Program-made: the position numbers and the translations under genes
Notes under the pieces: model-generated
What the model was told of the DNA's origin: nothing
The model's database searches: none
Seen by the model: only the letters and a program-made list of their open reading frames with translations
Shown here: piece after piece, positions 50,036 to 63,921 of the stretch
Position numbering within the stretch: position 1 is the stretch's first letter
Layout of the letters: every line of letters starts with the position of its first letter
Source of the DNA: Nocardioides turkmenicus
Lineage (GTDB): Bacteria > Actinomycetota > Actinomycetes > Propionibacteriales > Nocardioidaceae
Reading direction: 5' to 3'
NCBI RefSeq assembly: GCF_011045035.1
Contig: NZ_JAALAA010000016.1
Span: 62,001-126,000, forward strand
Length of the DNA: 64,000 nt

Positions 50036-51630
50036 CCGTCGGCGCCTCCACCTCTGGCGGACAGTTCGCGATCTCCGACGACGGGGTCCTCGTCCGAGGC
50101 TCCTCGTCACAGGTCCTGATCCTCTCCGTCGACGGCCAGTACGTCTGGTCCCTCACGCCCGACCGCGACGGCCACCCGTCCGACGGGGGCACCCTGGTGC
50201 CGTGGCCGAACGTGCTCACCCGGTTCCTGAACGGCTCCGCGACGATCACCATCGCCGACTACGACGGTGAAGTGCTCCACGAGGAGAAGGTCTCGCTCGG
50301 CACCGGCGAGGGCGCCATCTCGATCGTCGACGGCGGCGGCAACCCGCTCAGCGTCGACAAGGTCGGCCACCTGACCCGCTCGTTCGAGGCCACCAACGAG
50401 GGCATCCGCGAGGAGATCCTCGACGGCACCCAGCGTGTCCTCGCCGACCTCCGCGACGTGGTCGGCGTCGAGGCCTACCTCAACTACGGCGCGCTCCTCG
50501 GGGCGATCCGCGAGGGCCGGATGCTCGGCCACGACTCCGACACCGACGTCTGCTACCTCTCCAAGCACACCGTGCCCGCCGACATCATCACCGAGTCGTA
50601 CGCCATCGAGCGCACCATGCGCGAGCGCGGCTGGAGCGTCCTACGGATGTCCGGCGGCGACATCAAGGTGCTCCACCAGGTCTCCGACGGCCGCAAGGTG
50701 CACATCGACATCTTCGTGGCGTTCTACGTGCCCGACAAGGACGGCGAGCCGGTCTTCTACCAGCTCGGCAACCGCTCCGGCCGACTGAGCCGCGACGCGA
50801 TCCTGCCGGTCTCCACGATCAACCTGCACGGCTACGACTTCCCGGCGCCCGCGAAGCCGGAGGAGATGCTGGCCTTCATCTACGGTCCCAAGTGGCGCAC
50901 TCCGGACCCGTCGTTCAAGTACGCCGACCCGCCCGCGGGCGTACGTCGCCTCGACGGCTGGCTGCGCGGCTTCCGCACCGACATGGGGGCCTGGACCGAG
51001 TTCCACAACACCCACAGCGGCGAGCTCGAGAGCAAGCAGTCGGCCTTCGGCGCATGGGTCCAGAAGCAGCTGCCCGAAGATGCGAAGGTGGTCGACATCG
51101 GCTCCGGCGCCGTCGGCCGCGACGCGCGCTTCTTCGCCCGCAAGTGCCACCAGGTGCGCTCGGTGGACTTCTCGCGTGCCGCGGTGGCCGCCGTACGCCG
51201 CCGGGCCGAGCGCCACAACCTGCCCCTGGTTTCCGACCAGCTCATCCTCGGTGAGCTCCGCTCGACGCTGACGCTGGGTGCCCGGCTGGCCCGCGACCCC
51301 CACCACCTCTACGCCCGCGACCTGCTCGGCTGCCTCGACGACGCGGCCCGCAGCCAGCTGTGGACCCTGGCGAAGATGGCTCTGCGGCCGGGTGGCGGCA
51401 AGCTCTTCCTCGAGTTCGCGGTCACCGGCGAGAACCTTCCCGACCCGAAGCCCGAGGGCCTTGTACGCCGGGTCGACCCCGCCCTCGTCCACGCCGAGAT
51501 CGAGGCGGCCGGCGGTGTCGTCGAGCACTTCGGGGTCAGCGACGCCCAGGACATGCTCGGCAACCCGCTGCCGGGCGTCGCGCGGCTGCGCGCCTCCTGG
51601 CCTTCCCTCACGTCTGCAGAAGGAAACTGA
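50032..51630 (+). CDS. LicD-like transferase fused to SAM methyltransferase
   Basis: A 532-residue fusion. About residues 1-110 are a small beta-rich domain. Residues 130-300 resemble LicD: 'LNYGALLGAIREGRMLGHDS', 'DTDVCYLSKHTV' (the D-x-D metal site) and 'HIDIFVAFYVPDK'. Residues 340-520 form a class I methyltransferase: 'KVVDIGSGAVGRDARFFARK' (SAM loop) with 'VRSVDFSRAAVAAVRRRAER'. LicD proteins transfer phosphocholine or other substituents to surface polymers. Here methylation of the same polymer is likely. The start GTG overlaps the cytidylyltransferase stop. Confidence 0.8.
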   Translation: MTVGASTSGGQFAISDDGVLVRGSSSQVLILSVDGQYVWSLTPDRDGHPSDGGTLVPWPNVLTRFLNGSATITIADYDGEVLHEEKVSLGTGEGAISIVDGGGNPLSVDKVGHLTRSFEATNEGIREEILDGTQRVLADLRDVVGVEAYLNYGALLGAIREGRMLGHDSDTDVCYLSKHTVPADIITESYAIERTMRERGWSVLRMSGGDIKVLHQVSDGRKVHIDIFVAFYVPDKDGEPVFYQLGNRSGRLSRDAILPVSTINLHGYDFPAPAKPEEMLAFIYGPKWRTPDPSFKYADPPAGVRRLDGWLRGFRTDMGAWTEFHNTHSGELESKQSAFGAWVQKQLPEDAKVVDIGSGAVGRDARFFARKCHQVRSVDFSRAAVAAVRRRAERHNLPLVSDQLILGELRSTLTLGARLARDPHHLYARDLLGCLDDAARSQLWTLAKMALRPGGGKLFLEFAVTGENLPDPKPEGLVRRVDPALVHAEIEAAGGVVEHFGVSDAQDMLGNPLPGVARLRASWPSLTSAEGN

Positions 51631-51631
51631 C

Positions 51632-51868
51632 ATGTCCGACGAATCCGGCATCAAGAACATCGCCCGCGGTGCCCGCGACGCGGCCCGTACGCGCGCCTCG
51701 CTGGTCCGCCGCATCGAAGCGCTCGAGGCCGAGGTGCAGGAGCAGCGTCAGCTCAACCGGCGCGTCGCCGAGCTGACCGACGTGATCGCCGAGCTGCTCA
51801 TCCCGCTGCAGGACGCCGACAAGGAGAAGGCGGAGAAGATCCTCGCGGAGTATCGAGCGAAGATCTGA
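51632..51868 (+). CDS. Small coiled-coil protein, DUF6752-like (78 aa)
   Basis: A 78-residue protein that is almost entirely a long helix with heptad repeats ('LVRRIEALEAEVQEQRQLNR', 'RVAELTDVIAELLIPLQDAD'). It follows the LicD-methyltransferase gene directly, with AAGGAA before its ATG. Similar short coiled coils sit next to teichoic-acid type transferases in actinobacteria. It may scaffold those enzymes. Function unknown. It ends 3 bp from the convergent response regulator. Confidence 0.7.
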   Translation: MSDESGIKNIARGARDAARTRASLVRRIEALEAEVQEQRQLNRRVAELTDVIAELLIPLQDADKEKAEKILAEYRAKI

Positions 51869-51871
51869 CGA

Positions 51872-52527
51872 TCACCCCAGGGCGTCGAGCGCCTGTTTGA
51901 GGTCGTCGAGCCGCTGGCTGAGCCGGCGGCGGGCGTCGCTGCCGGGACCCACGTCGGCGCCGCCGTCCAGGTCCGCGACTGCCTCCTCGACGCCGGCGAG
52001 GCGCGACCGGAGGTCGGCGACGACGTCGACGTCGACCCGGCCGGGCCCCGGGGCGCGGCGCTCGTCGAGGGAGCGGCGCAGCAGGTCGGCCTGGGTGCTG
52101 AGCTTGCGGCTGGCGTGCCACAGGTCGACGAAGACCTGCACCTTCGCGCGCAGCAGCCACGGGTCGAACGGCTTGGCCAGGAAGTCGGCGGCGCCGGTCG
52201 CGTAGCCGCGATAGGCGAGGTGGGTGTCGAAGTCGTTCGCGGTCAGGAAGATGATCGGGACGTCCTTGGTGCGCTCGCGGGCCTTGATGCGGGTCGCGGT
52301 CTCGAAGCCGTCCATCCCCGGCATCTGCGCGTCGAGCAGGATCAGCGCGAAGTCGTCGTGGAGGAGGGCCCGCAGGGCGTCCTCGCCCGAGCCCGCCCGC
52401 ACGAGGGTCTGGTTGAGCGAGCCGAGGATCGCCTCGAGCGCGACCAGGTTGGCCGCCCGGTCGTCGACCAGCAGGATCTTGGCTCGTGCGCTCGTCGGGG
52501 CCCCGATCGGGGCGGCAGCGGTCTCGT

Positions 52528-52531
<4 letters not shown>
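51872..52531 (-). CDS. Response regulator without output domain
   Basis: A 219-residue protein. The receiver domain covers about residues 15-140: 'KILLVDDRAANLVALEAILG', the phosphoacceptor Asp in 'FALILLDAQMPGMDGFETAT', 'PIIFLTANDFDTHLAYRGYA' and the Lys in 'DFLAKPFDPWLLRAKVQVF'. The rest is coiled-coil helices ('RSRLAGVEEAVADLDGGADV') with no DNA-binding domain. The GTG at 52531 overlaps the kinase stop (GTGA); a GTG at 52540 is also possible. It is probably phosphorylated by the adjacent hybrid kinase. Confidence 0.9.
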
Positions 52532-57861
<5,330 letters not shown>

Positions 57862-58036
57862 CTGGCCTCCTCTCGCGCCGAATCGCGCGTCTGCTGCAGT
57901 GTCGCACCCAACCGCTGGTCGCGGCTGACAAAACGGTCGTTCCCCTCGATTCTGGTCATTCCTTGACCTACCAGCAGGTTTCCTTGGTCTGATCAGTGCC
58001 GTTCGGGGGCGGATCGGGTGCAGAATCGGCTTGGCC

Positions 58037-60178
58037 ATGAGCACCGGAGTCAAGACGATCTCGCGCAGGTTCGAGCCGGCACCGACGTCGGTCTCCGAGG
58101 CGCGCCGTTTCGCGCGTACGGTGCTGGCCGACTGGGGTCTGGAGGACCTTCTCGACGATGCCGTCCTGTTGACCAGCGAGCTCGTCACCAACGCCGTGAC
58201 GCATGCCGGGACGCCGATGACCGTCGCGGTCGTGCGCGAGAAGGACCGGCTCCGCATCGACGTGTTCGACCAGCACCCGACGAGGGTGCTCCCGGTCGGT
58301 GCCAACGCCCGTCCGGGGGCCGGCGAGCACGGTCGTGGTCTGCTCATCACCTCGGCGCTGTCGACCGCCTGGGGCGTGGAGTACCGCAAGGACCACAAGC
58401 GGGTCTGGGCGGCGTTCGCGCTGGTCGAGGAGACCATCGGCGCCGAGGCGCCCGCCGGCGACAGCGCCGAGGACCAGAACGTACGCCGCCGCGCCCCCGC
58501 GTCCCCGGCAGGCCAGGACCCGTTGGGACTGAGCGGGCTCGCGCTCAACCAGCTGCCGCTGGCGGACATGCTCGAGCTGGTGGTGGAGCAGACCCGGGAC
58601 CGGTTCGGCGCCGATGCTGCGTACCTGCTGCTCGAGGACGAGATGGAGGACCGGTTCGTGGTGGCCGCCACGAGTGGGTCTGCCGCGCCGATCCAGGGAC
58701 AGGGCGTGCGGCGTGGCGAGGCCGGCGCCCCCAGCCTCAAGGCGTCGTTCCGGCCGCTGGCGATCGGCGACCTGCGCGCGACTCCGGTCGAGCTGCTCCG
58801 CGGGCTCGACCTGCGCTCGCTGGTGACCGCTCCGGTGGCCTTCGACGGGCGTGTGATCGGCACGCTGGCGGTCGCGCTGGCCGAGCCGGCCGGCTTCACG
58901 ACCGAGGACGGCGCCCAGCTGCAGCGGATCGCGGACTGGGCTGCGCCCAGCGTCGACCGCGCCTCCACCCGGGCCGCGGACACCGAGCGGCGCGCGTGGC
59001 TGGCGTTCCTGGGGGAGTCCAGCGTGATGCTGGCCGGGTCGCTGGATCTGGAGACGACGACAGCGATGACCGGGCAGATCATCGTGCCGCGGCTGGCGAC
59101 GTGGTGCGGCATCTACCTCAACGACGCCCGTGAGCAGGCGCGGCTCCAGTTCGCCTGGCATGCCGACGAGCACCAGCTCGACGCGCTCGAGAAGGCCTTG
59201 GAGGACGCGGCTCCGGACGGCCGGGAGGCTCCGGCCGAGCCCGACTTCCCGGGCGAGGTCGCGATCCTGCCGCTGGAGGCGCGCAACCGGATCATCGGCT
59301 GGCTCACCCTCGGCAGGCCGGTCGGGGAGCCGCTGCGCCGCGAGCGGCTGCTGGTCGCGGAGTCGGTGTCCCGCCGGGCGGCGCTGGCCATCGACAACGC
59401 CCGCGCTCACACCGAGCTCCAGGACATCGGCCAGTCGCTGCAGCGCAGCCTGCTGCCGGCGGTGCTGCCCGAGATCCCGGGCGTCGACATCGGGGTGGGC
59501 TACGAGCCGACGGGGGAGTTCAACGACGCCGGCGGCGACTTCTACGACATCTTCGCGCTCGGCGCCGGACGCTGGGGCTTCATGGTGGGCGACGTGTGCG
59601 GTGTCGGGCCGGAGGCGGCCGCGGTCGCCGGGATGTCGCGCCACACCGTGCGGGCGCTGATGCGGGCCGGCATCCCGATCGCGCCGACCCTGGAGCGGCT
59701 CAACGCCGCGATCTGCGACGAGGGGACCCGGGGCCGGTTCATCACGATGGTCTGCGGCACGCTCGAGGTCACCGCGGCGTCCCGGTTCCGGCTCCGGCTG
59801 GTCTGCGCCGGCCACCCGCCGCCGTTCCTGGTCACCCGCTCCCGGCCCGGTGTGCCGGCCCGCCGGGTGGGTCGGCCGCAGGCGCTCCTCGGGGTGATCG
59901 AGACGGTCGACTACATCGAGGAGGAGGTGACGGTGGCGCGCGGCGACCGGCTCGTCGTCGTCACCGACGGTGTCCTGGAGCGGCGGGCGGGGGAGCCGAT
60001 GTTCGAGGAGGCCGGGGTCGAGGCCGTCCTCGCCGCCGGCATCGGGGCGGGCGCTCAGGCCGTCGCGGACCGGCTGCTGCGCGCCGTCACCGACTTCTGC
60101 ACCACGCCGCCCTCGGACGACATGGCGGTCCTCGTCCTCGACCTGGGCAAAGGAGCAGTCTCTCCAAGCCCCCGCTGA
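58037..60178 (+). CDS. HATPase-GAF-SpoIIE (PP2C-type) regulatory phosphatase
   Basis: A 713-residue protein. Residues 1-135 are an RsbW-like ATPase ('DAVLLTSELVTNAVTHAGTP', 'GEHGRGLLITSALS'). Two GAF-like domains follow (about 165-315 and 325-455), and the C-terminal SpoIIE/PP2C phosphatase runs from about 470 to 710 ('FNDAGGDFYDIFALGAG' with metal Asp, 'GDVCGVGPEAAAVAGMSRHT', 'VVTDGVLERR', 'PSDDMAVLVLDL'). Such proteins act in partner-switching control of sigma factors. It is divergent from the hybrid kinase, so the two probably share inputs. ATG at 58037 is preferred to TTG at 58031. Confidence 0.9.
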   Translation: MSTGVKTISRRFEPAPTSVSEARRFARTVLADWGLEDLLDDAVLLTSELVTNAVTHAGTPMTVAVVREKDRLRIDVFDQHPTRVLPVGANARPGAGEHGRGLLITSALSTAWGVEYRKDHKRVWAAFALVEETIGAEAPAGDSAEDQNVRRRAPASPAGQDPLGLSGLALNQLPLADMLELVVEQTRDRFGADAAYLLLEDEMEDRFVVAATSGSAAPIQGQGVRRGEAGAPSLKASFRPLAIGDLRATPVELLRGLDLRSLVTAPVAFDGRVIGTLAVALAEPAGFTTEDGAQLQRIADWAAPSVDRASTRAADTERRAWLAFLGESSVMLAGSLDLETTTAMTGQIIVPRLATWCGIYLNDAREQARLQFAWHADEHQLDALEKALEDAAPDGREAPAEPDFPGEVAILPLEARNRIIGWLTLGRPVGEPLRRERLLVAESVSRRAALAIDNARAHTELQDIGQSLQRSLLPAVLPEIPGVDIGVGYEPTGEFNDAGGDFYDIFALGAGRWGFMVGDVCGVGPEAAAVAGMSRHTVRALMRAGIPIAPTLERLNAAICDEGTRGRFITMVCGTLEVTAASRFRLRLVCAGHPPPFLVTRSRPGVPARRVGRPQALLGVIETVDYIEEEVTVARGDRLVVVTDGVLERRAGEPMFEEAGVEAVLAAGIGAGAQAVADRLLRAVTDFCTTPPSDDMAVLVLDLGKGAVSPSPR

Positions 60179-60221
60179 CCCCGGCTCGGCGCCCGGAACC
60201 CGCGCCCTAGACTGAGGCAAC

Positions 60222-61676
60222 ATGAGCGAGCTCACCGTGATCGTGCTGGCCGCCGGTGGCGGCACCCGGATGAAGTCCAAGACTCCCAAGATGCTCCACC
60301 AGATCGCGGGCCGGAGTCTCGTGGGGCATGTCCTGGCCGCCGTCTCGGAGGCCGGGGCGTCGCGCGTCGTCGCGGTCGTCGGTCACCAGCGCGAGCTGGT
60401 CGAGCCCCACATCGCCGAGATCCTCCCGGAGGCCGTGATCGCGGTCCAGACCGAGCAGCTCGGCACCGCCCACGCCGTGCGGGTCGCGGTCGAGGCGGGC
60501 GCGGTCTCCGGCGGGACCGTCCTGGTGACGTACGGCGACACGCCCCTGCTGCGCGGTGAGTCGCTGCGCGCGCTGGTGGCCGACCACGAGGCCGCTGGCC
60601 GGGCCGCCACGATCCTGAGCGGGATCGTCCCCGAGCCGTTCGGCTACGGCCGGATCCTGCGCGACGACGCGGGGGTCAGCGGGATCGTCGAGGAGAAGGA
60701 CGCGACCGACGAGCAGCGGGCGATCACCGAGATCAACTCGGGGATCATCGCCTTCGACGGGGCGTTCCTGGCCGACGTACTGCCTCGGATCGGCAACGAC
60801 AACGCCAAGAAGGAGTTCTACCTCACCGACGCGATCGCGCTGGCCGTCGCCGACGGGCTGAGCGTGGACGCGTTCGTCCTCGACGACGTCACCGAGGCCG
60901 AGGGTGCCAACGACCGGGCCCAGCTCGCGGCGCTCGGGAAGATCCTCAACGACCGGATCGTGACCCGGTGGATGAAGGACGGGGTCACCGTGATGGACCC
61001 GGCGACGACCTGGATCGACGCCGATGTCGAGCTCGCCCCCGACGTCACGATCCTGCCCGGCACCCAGCTCATCGGCGCCACCCGGATCGACGAGGACGCG
61101 GTGGTCGGTCCCGACTGCACGCTGAAGGACACCGAGGTCGGCCACGGCGCCCGGGTGATGCGTACGCAGGCAGAGCTCGCCGTCGTCGGACCCGGCGCCA
61201 ACGTCGGGCCGTTCTCCTACCTGCGCCCGGGCACGGTGCTCGGCGAGGAGGGCAAGATCGGCGGCTTCGTCGAGGTCAAGAATTCTCGCATCGACGCCGG
61301 GGCGAAGGTGCCTCACCTGTCCTACGTCGGCGACGCGACGATCGGTGAGGGCACCAACATCGGCGCCGGCACGATCTTCGCCAACTACGACGGGGTCAAC
61401 AAGCACAAGACCAGGATCGGGCGCCACGTGAAGTCGGGATCGGGTGTGACCTTCGTCGCCCCGGTGGTCGTCGGAGACGGTGCCGCGACCGGTGGTGAGG
61501 CCCTGATCCGCGACGACGTTCCGCCCGGTGCGCTGGCCGTCTCCGCAGGTCAGCAGCGCAACATCGAGGGCTGGACGCTGGCCCGGCGGGCGGGCACCGC
61601 GCAGGCGGCTGCGGCCGAGGAGGCGCTCGAGGCGGGCGTACCCATCCTTGGTGAACCCTCGGCGACAGGCGAGTGA
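60222..61676 (+). CDS. glmU: Bifunctional UDP-GlcNAc pyrophosphorylase / GlcN-1-P acetyltransferase
   Basis: A 484-residue bifunctional enzyme that makes UDP-GlcNAc for peptidoglycan. The N-terminal pyrophosphorylase has 'VIVLAAGGGTRMKSKTPKML', 'GTAHAVRVAVEAG' and 'VTYGDTPLLRGESLRALV'. From about residue 250 the left-handed beta-helix carries the acetyltransferase: 'VGPFSYLRPGTVLGEEGKIG', 'GFVEVKNSRIDAGAKVPHLS', 'IGAGTIFANYDGVNKHKT'. TAGACT ends 9 nt before the ATG, so a leaderless transcript is likely. glmU-prs is a conserved bacterial pair. Confidence 0.97.
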   Translation: MSELTVIVLAAGGGTRMKSKTPKMLHQIAGRSLVGHVLAAVSEAGASRVVAVVGHQRELVEPHIAEILPEAVIAVQTEQLGTAHAVRVAVEAGAVSGGTVLVTYGDTPLLRGESLRALVADHEAAGRAATILSGIVPEPFGYGRILRDDAGVSGIVEEKDATDEQRAITEINSGIIAFDGAFLADVLPRIGNDNAKKEFYLTDAIALAVADGLSVDAFVLDDVTEAEGANDRAQLAALGKILNDRIVTRWMKDGVTVMDPATTWIDADVELAPDVTILPGTQLIGATRIDEDAVVGPDCTLKDTEVGHGARVMRTQAELAVVGPGANVGPFSYLRPGTVLGEEGKIGGFVEVKNSRIDAGAKVPHLSYVGDATIGEGTNIGAGTIFANYDGVNKHKTRIGRHVKSGSGVTFVAPVVVGDGAATGGEALIRDDVPPGALAVSAGQQRNIEGWTLARRAGTAQAAAAEEALEAGVPILGEPSATGE

Positions 61677-61738
61677 CCCCCGGGGTTGGGCGCTGCGGCG
61701 AAGTTGATGGAGAATCCAAGTGCAGTGACCCCGGGGGT
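61676..61738 (+). promoter_or_regulatory. Inverted repeat in the glmU-prs spacer
   Basis: ACCCCCGGGGT (61676-61686) and ACCCCGGGGGT (61728-61738) are perfect complements with 41 nt between. The right arm overlaps the TAGGAG ribosome region of prs, so pairing could reduce prs translation or end glmU transcription. Confidence 0.45.
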
Positions 61739-61750
61739 AGGAGCCAGCAG

Positions 61751-62725
61751 ATGACCAAGCGCACCACCGAGAAGCAGTTGATGCTCTTCAGCGGCCGGGC
61801 TCACCCGGTTCTCGCGGAGGAGGTCGCCGACCTTCTCGGAACGAAGCTCGTGCCGACCTCGGCCTACGACTTCGCCAACTCCGAGATCTACGTCCGCTAC
61901 GAGGAGTCGGTGCGCGGCTCGGACGCCTTCGTGATCCAGTCGCACACGGCGCCGATCAACCAGTGGCTGATGGAGCACCTGATCATGGTCGACGCGCTGA
62001 AGCGCGCCTCGGCCAAGCGGATCACCGTCGTGATGCCGTTCTGGGGCTACTCCCGCCAGGACAAGAAGCACCGCGGTCGCGAGCCGATCTCGGCCCGTCT
62101 GGTCGCCGACATGTTCAAGACCGCGGGCGCGGACCGGATCATCTCCGTCGACCTCCACGCCGACCAGCTCCAGGGCTACTTCGACGGCCCGGTCGACCAC
62201 CTGATGGCGCTGCCGCTGCTGACCGACTACATCAAGGACAAGTACGGCAACCAGCCGCTCGCGGTCGTCTCGCCCGACGCCGGCCGGATCAAGGTCGCCG
62301 AGCGCTGGGCCGCGCGGCTCGGTGGCGCGCCGCTGGCGTTCATCCACAAGACCCGCGACATCAACCGGCCCAACGAGACCGTCGCCAACCGCGTCGTGGG
62401 TGAGGTCAAGGACCGCATCTGCATCCTCACCGACGACATGATCGACACCGGTGGCACGATCGTGAAGGCCGCCGACGCGCTCATGGCGGACGGCGCTGCC
62501 GGCGTGATCATCTGCGCGACCCACGCGATCCTCTCCGACCCTGCGGTCGACCGGCTGAAGAACTCCTCCGCGCTCGAGGTCGTCATCACCAACACGCTTC
62601 CGGTGCCGGAGGAGAAGCAGTTCGACAAGCTCACCACGCTCTCCATCGCCCCGATGGTCGCGCGGGCGATCCGCGAGGTCTTCGAGGACGGCTCGGTGAC
62701 CTCGATGTTCGACGGTCACGCCTGA
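61751..62725 (+). CDS. prs: Ribose-phosphate pyrophosphokinase
   Basis: A 324-residue enzyme that makes PRPP from ribose-5-phosphate and ATP for nucleotide, His and Trp synthesis. 'LMLFSGRAHPVLAEEVADLL', 'FANSEIYVRYEESVRGSDAF', 'PFWGYSRQDKKHRGREPISA' (flexible loop with RQDKK), 'VSVDLHADQLQGYFD'-type region and the PRPP loop 'CILTDDMIDTGGTIVKAADA' are diagnostic. TAGGAG lies 7 nt before the ATG at 61751. It is the class I, phosphate-dependent type. Confidence 0.98.
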   Translation: MTKRTTEKQLMLFSGRAHPVLAEEVADLLGTKLVPTSAYDFANSEIYVRYEESVRGSDAFVIQSHTAPINQWLMEHLIMVDALKRASAKRITVVMPFWGYSRQDKKHRGREPISARLVADMFKTAGADRIISVDLHADQLQGYFDGPVDHLMALPLLTDYIKDKYGNQPLAVVSPDAGRIKVAERWAARLGGAPLAFIHKTRDINRPNETVANRVVGEVKDRICILTDDMIDTGGTIVKAADALMADGAAGVIICATHAILSDPAVDRLKNSSALEVVITNTLPVPEEKQFDKLTTLSIAPMVARAIREVFEDGSVTSMFDGHA

Positions 62726-62738
62726 GCCTGACGTCTCC

Positions 62739-63269
62739 GTGGGCGGCGACTTCGAGCTGACGACGGACGAGCTGCGGGTCGTCGCCCGCTACGTCGCGGA
62801 GACGGCGGCCGAGGTGTTGCCGGTCTTCGAGGCGGCCGTGTCCGGCGACCGCCGCCCGCGGCTCGCGCTGGACGCGGCCTGGGAGTTCGTCGGTGGTGCG
62901 AGGCGTACGAAGCTGCAGCGGGTCACCTCCCTGGACGCGCACCGCGCTGCCGCCGAGGCGCCGTCCGAGGCTTCCCGGCTGGCGGCGCGCAGCGCGGGCG
63001 ACGCCGCCTCGGCCGCCTACCTCCATCCGCTCGCCGACGCCGCTCAGGTCGGGCACATCCTGCGTGCTTCCGCGAGCGTCGCACGGATCGCGGAGATCGA
63101 GGCGTCGGGTGATCCCGACGCTGCCTCCGCCTCCCTGGACCGCGCTGTCGCGCGAGCGACGCCAGAGCTGGTCGAGGTGCTGATGCGCTATCCGTCGGTG
63201 TCTTCCGGTGGCAACCGGGTCGCCTCGCTCATGAGTCGACTCGACGGACGGTTGCGATCTCTGCGCTGA
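62739..63269 (+). CDS. Putative immunity-like protein (Imm-5-like)
   Basis: A 176-residue helical protein: 'DELRVVARYVAETAAEVLPV', 'PRLALDAAWEFVGGARRTKL', 'AARSAGDAASAAYLHPLADA' and 'AQVGHILRASASVARIAEIE'. This matches proteins labelled putative immunity protein (Imm-5-like) in actinobacteria, though no toxin is next to it. It starts with GTG 13 bp after prs and lacks a clear ribosome site. It could be coupled to prs. Function unproven. Confidence 0.7.
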   Translation: MGGDFELTTDELRVVARYVAETAAEVLPVFEAAVSGDRRPRLALDAAWEFVGGARRTKLQRVTSLDAHRAAAEAPSEASRLAARSAGDAASAAYLHPLADAAQVGHILRASASVARIAEIEASGDPDAASASLDRAVARATPELVEVLMRYPSVSSGGNRVASLMSRLDGRLRSLR

Positions 63270-63275
63270 CGGTCT

Positions 63276-63743
63276 TCAGACGCCGAACCGTGCGGCGACC
63301 TCGTCGGAGACGGCGGCGTCGATCCTCGCTCTCAGCTCAGGGTGCATCTCCGGGAGATCGTCCACGTGGAACCAGCCGACATCCACGGACTCATCATCGG
63401 CCACGTACGCCTCGCCCGAGAGCCACGTGCAGCTGAACGTCAGGTCCATGTAGACCGCCCGGTCGCCGTTGGGATAGACCATCGGGCTTGTCGCTCCTGC
63501 TGACGCGAGGCGGTCGACCGAGATGTCCACCCCTGTCTCCTCCTTCGCCTCCCGCACCGCTGCCGTCGCCGGCTGCTCGCCGGGGTCGACGATCCCGGTG
63601 ATCGGTGTCCACCTGCCGTTGTCTGCTCGCTGGACCAGGAGGATCTCGTCGCCTCTGCGCACCACCGCGGTTACGCCGGGGAGCCAGAGCAGCTCGGTGC
63701 CTATCTTGCGGCGGAGGGCGACGATGAAGTCTGGGATCGGCAT
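63276..63743 (-). CDS. NUDIX hydrolase
   Basis: A 155-residue protein with a complete NUDIX box, G-x5-E-x7-REUxEExGU, here 'GIVDPGEQPATAAVREAKEE' then TGV. 'GVTAVVRRGDEILLVQRADN' is the usual leading strand. It hydrolyses a nucleoside diphosphate linked to another group, and is similar to short actinobacterial members of ADP-ribose/dNTP type. The ATG at 63743 is used; a GTG at 63752 would add three residues. It is convergent with the immunity-like gene (6 bp). Confidence 0.9.
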   Translation of the reverse strand: MPIPDFIVALRRKIGTELLWLPGVTAVVRRGDEILLVQRADNGRWTPITGIVDPGEQPATAAVREAKEETGVDISVDRLASAGATSPMVYPNGDRAVYMDLTFSCTWLSGEAYVADDESVDVGWFHVDDLPEMHPELRARIDAAVSDEVAARFGV

Positions 63744-63832
63744 GTTGTTCACGGTATCTGGGTGTGTTGACCGTCTGTCGTGGACTGTTTCTTCGTGGTT
63801 GGGGTGGGCCGCCGACCCTTTCCTGGAGGGTG

Positions 63833-63921
63833 TTCTCGCCGGACCCCGGAGTCAAGGACGGCCTTCGGCCGCCGGCTTCGCCGGCCGCTTCGCGGTCCTT
63901 GACACCGGGGTCCGGCGAGAA
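63833..63921. repeat. Long imperfect palindrome near the window end
   Basis: TTCTCGCCGGACCCCGG-A-GTCAAGGAC (63833-63859) pairs with GTCCTTGAC-A-CCGGGGTCCGGCGAGAA (63895-63921), 26 pairs around one A-A mismatch. The loop holds smaller hairpins (GGCCttCGGCC, GCCGGCttcGCCGGC). AAAAAA follows at 63920-63925. It looks like a dispersed palindromic element and possibly a terminator for minus-strand reading from outside the window. No gene is seen in 63744-63832 or 63926-64000. Confidence 0.75.

Noticed and set aside
57968..60289. 773-codon minus-strand open frame opposite the SpoIIE phosphatase
   Set aside because: Shadow frame; the plus strand has all HATPase, GAF and SpoIIE motifs.
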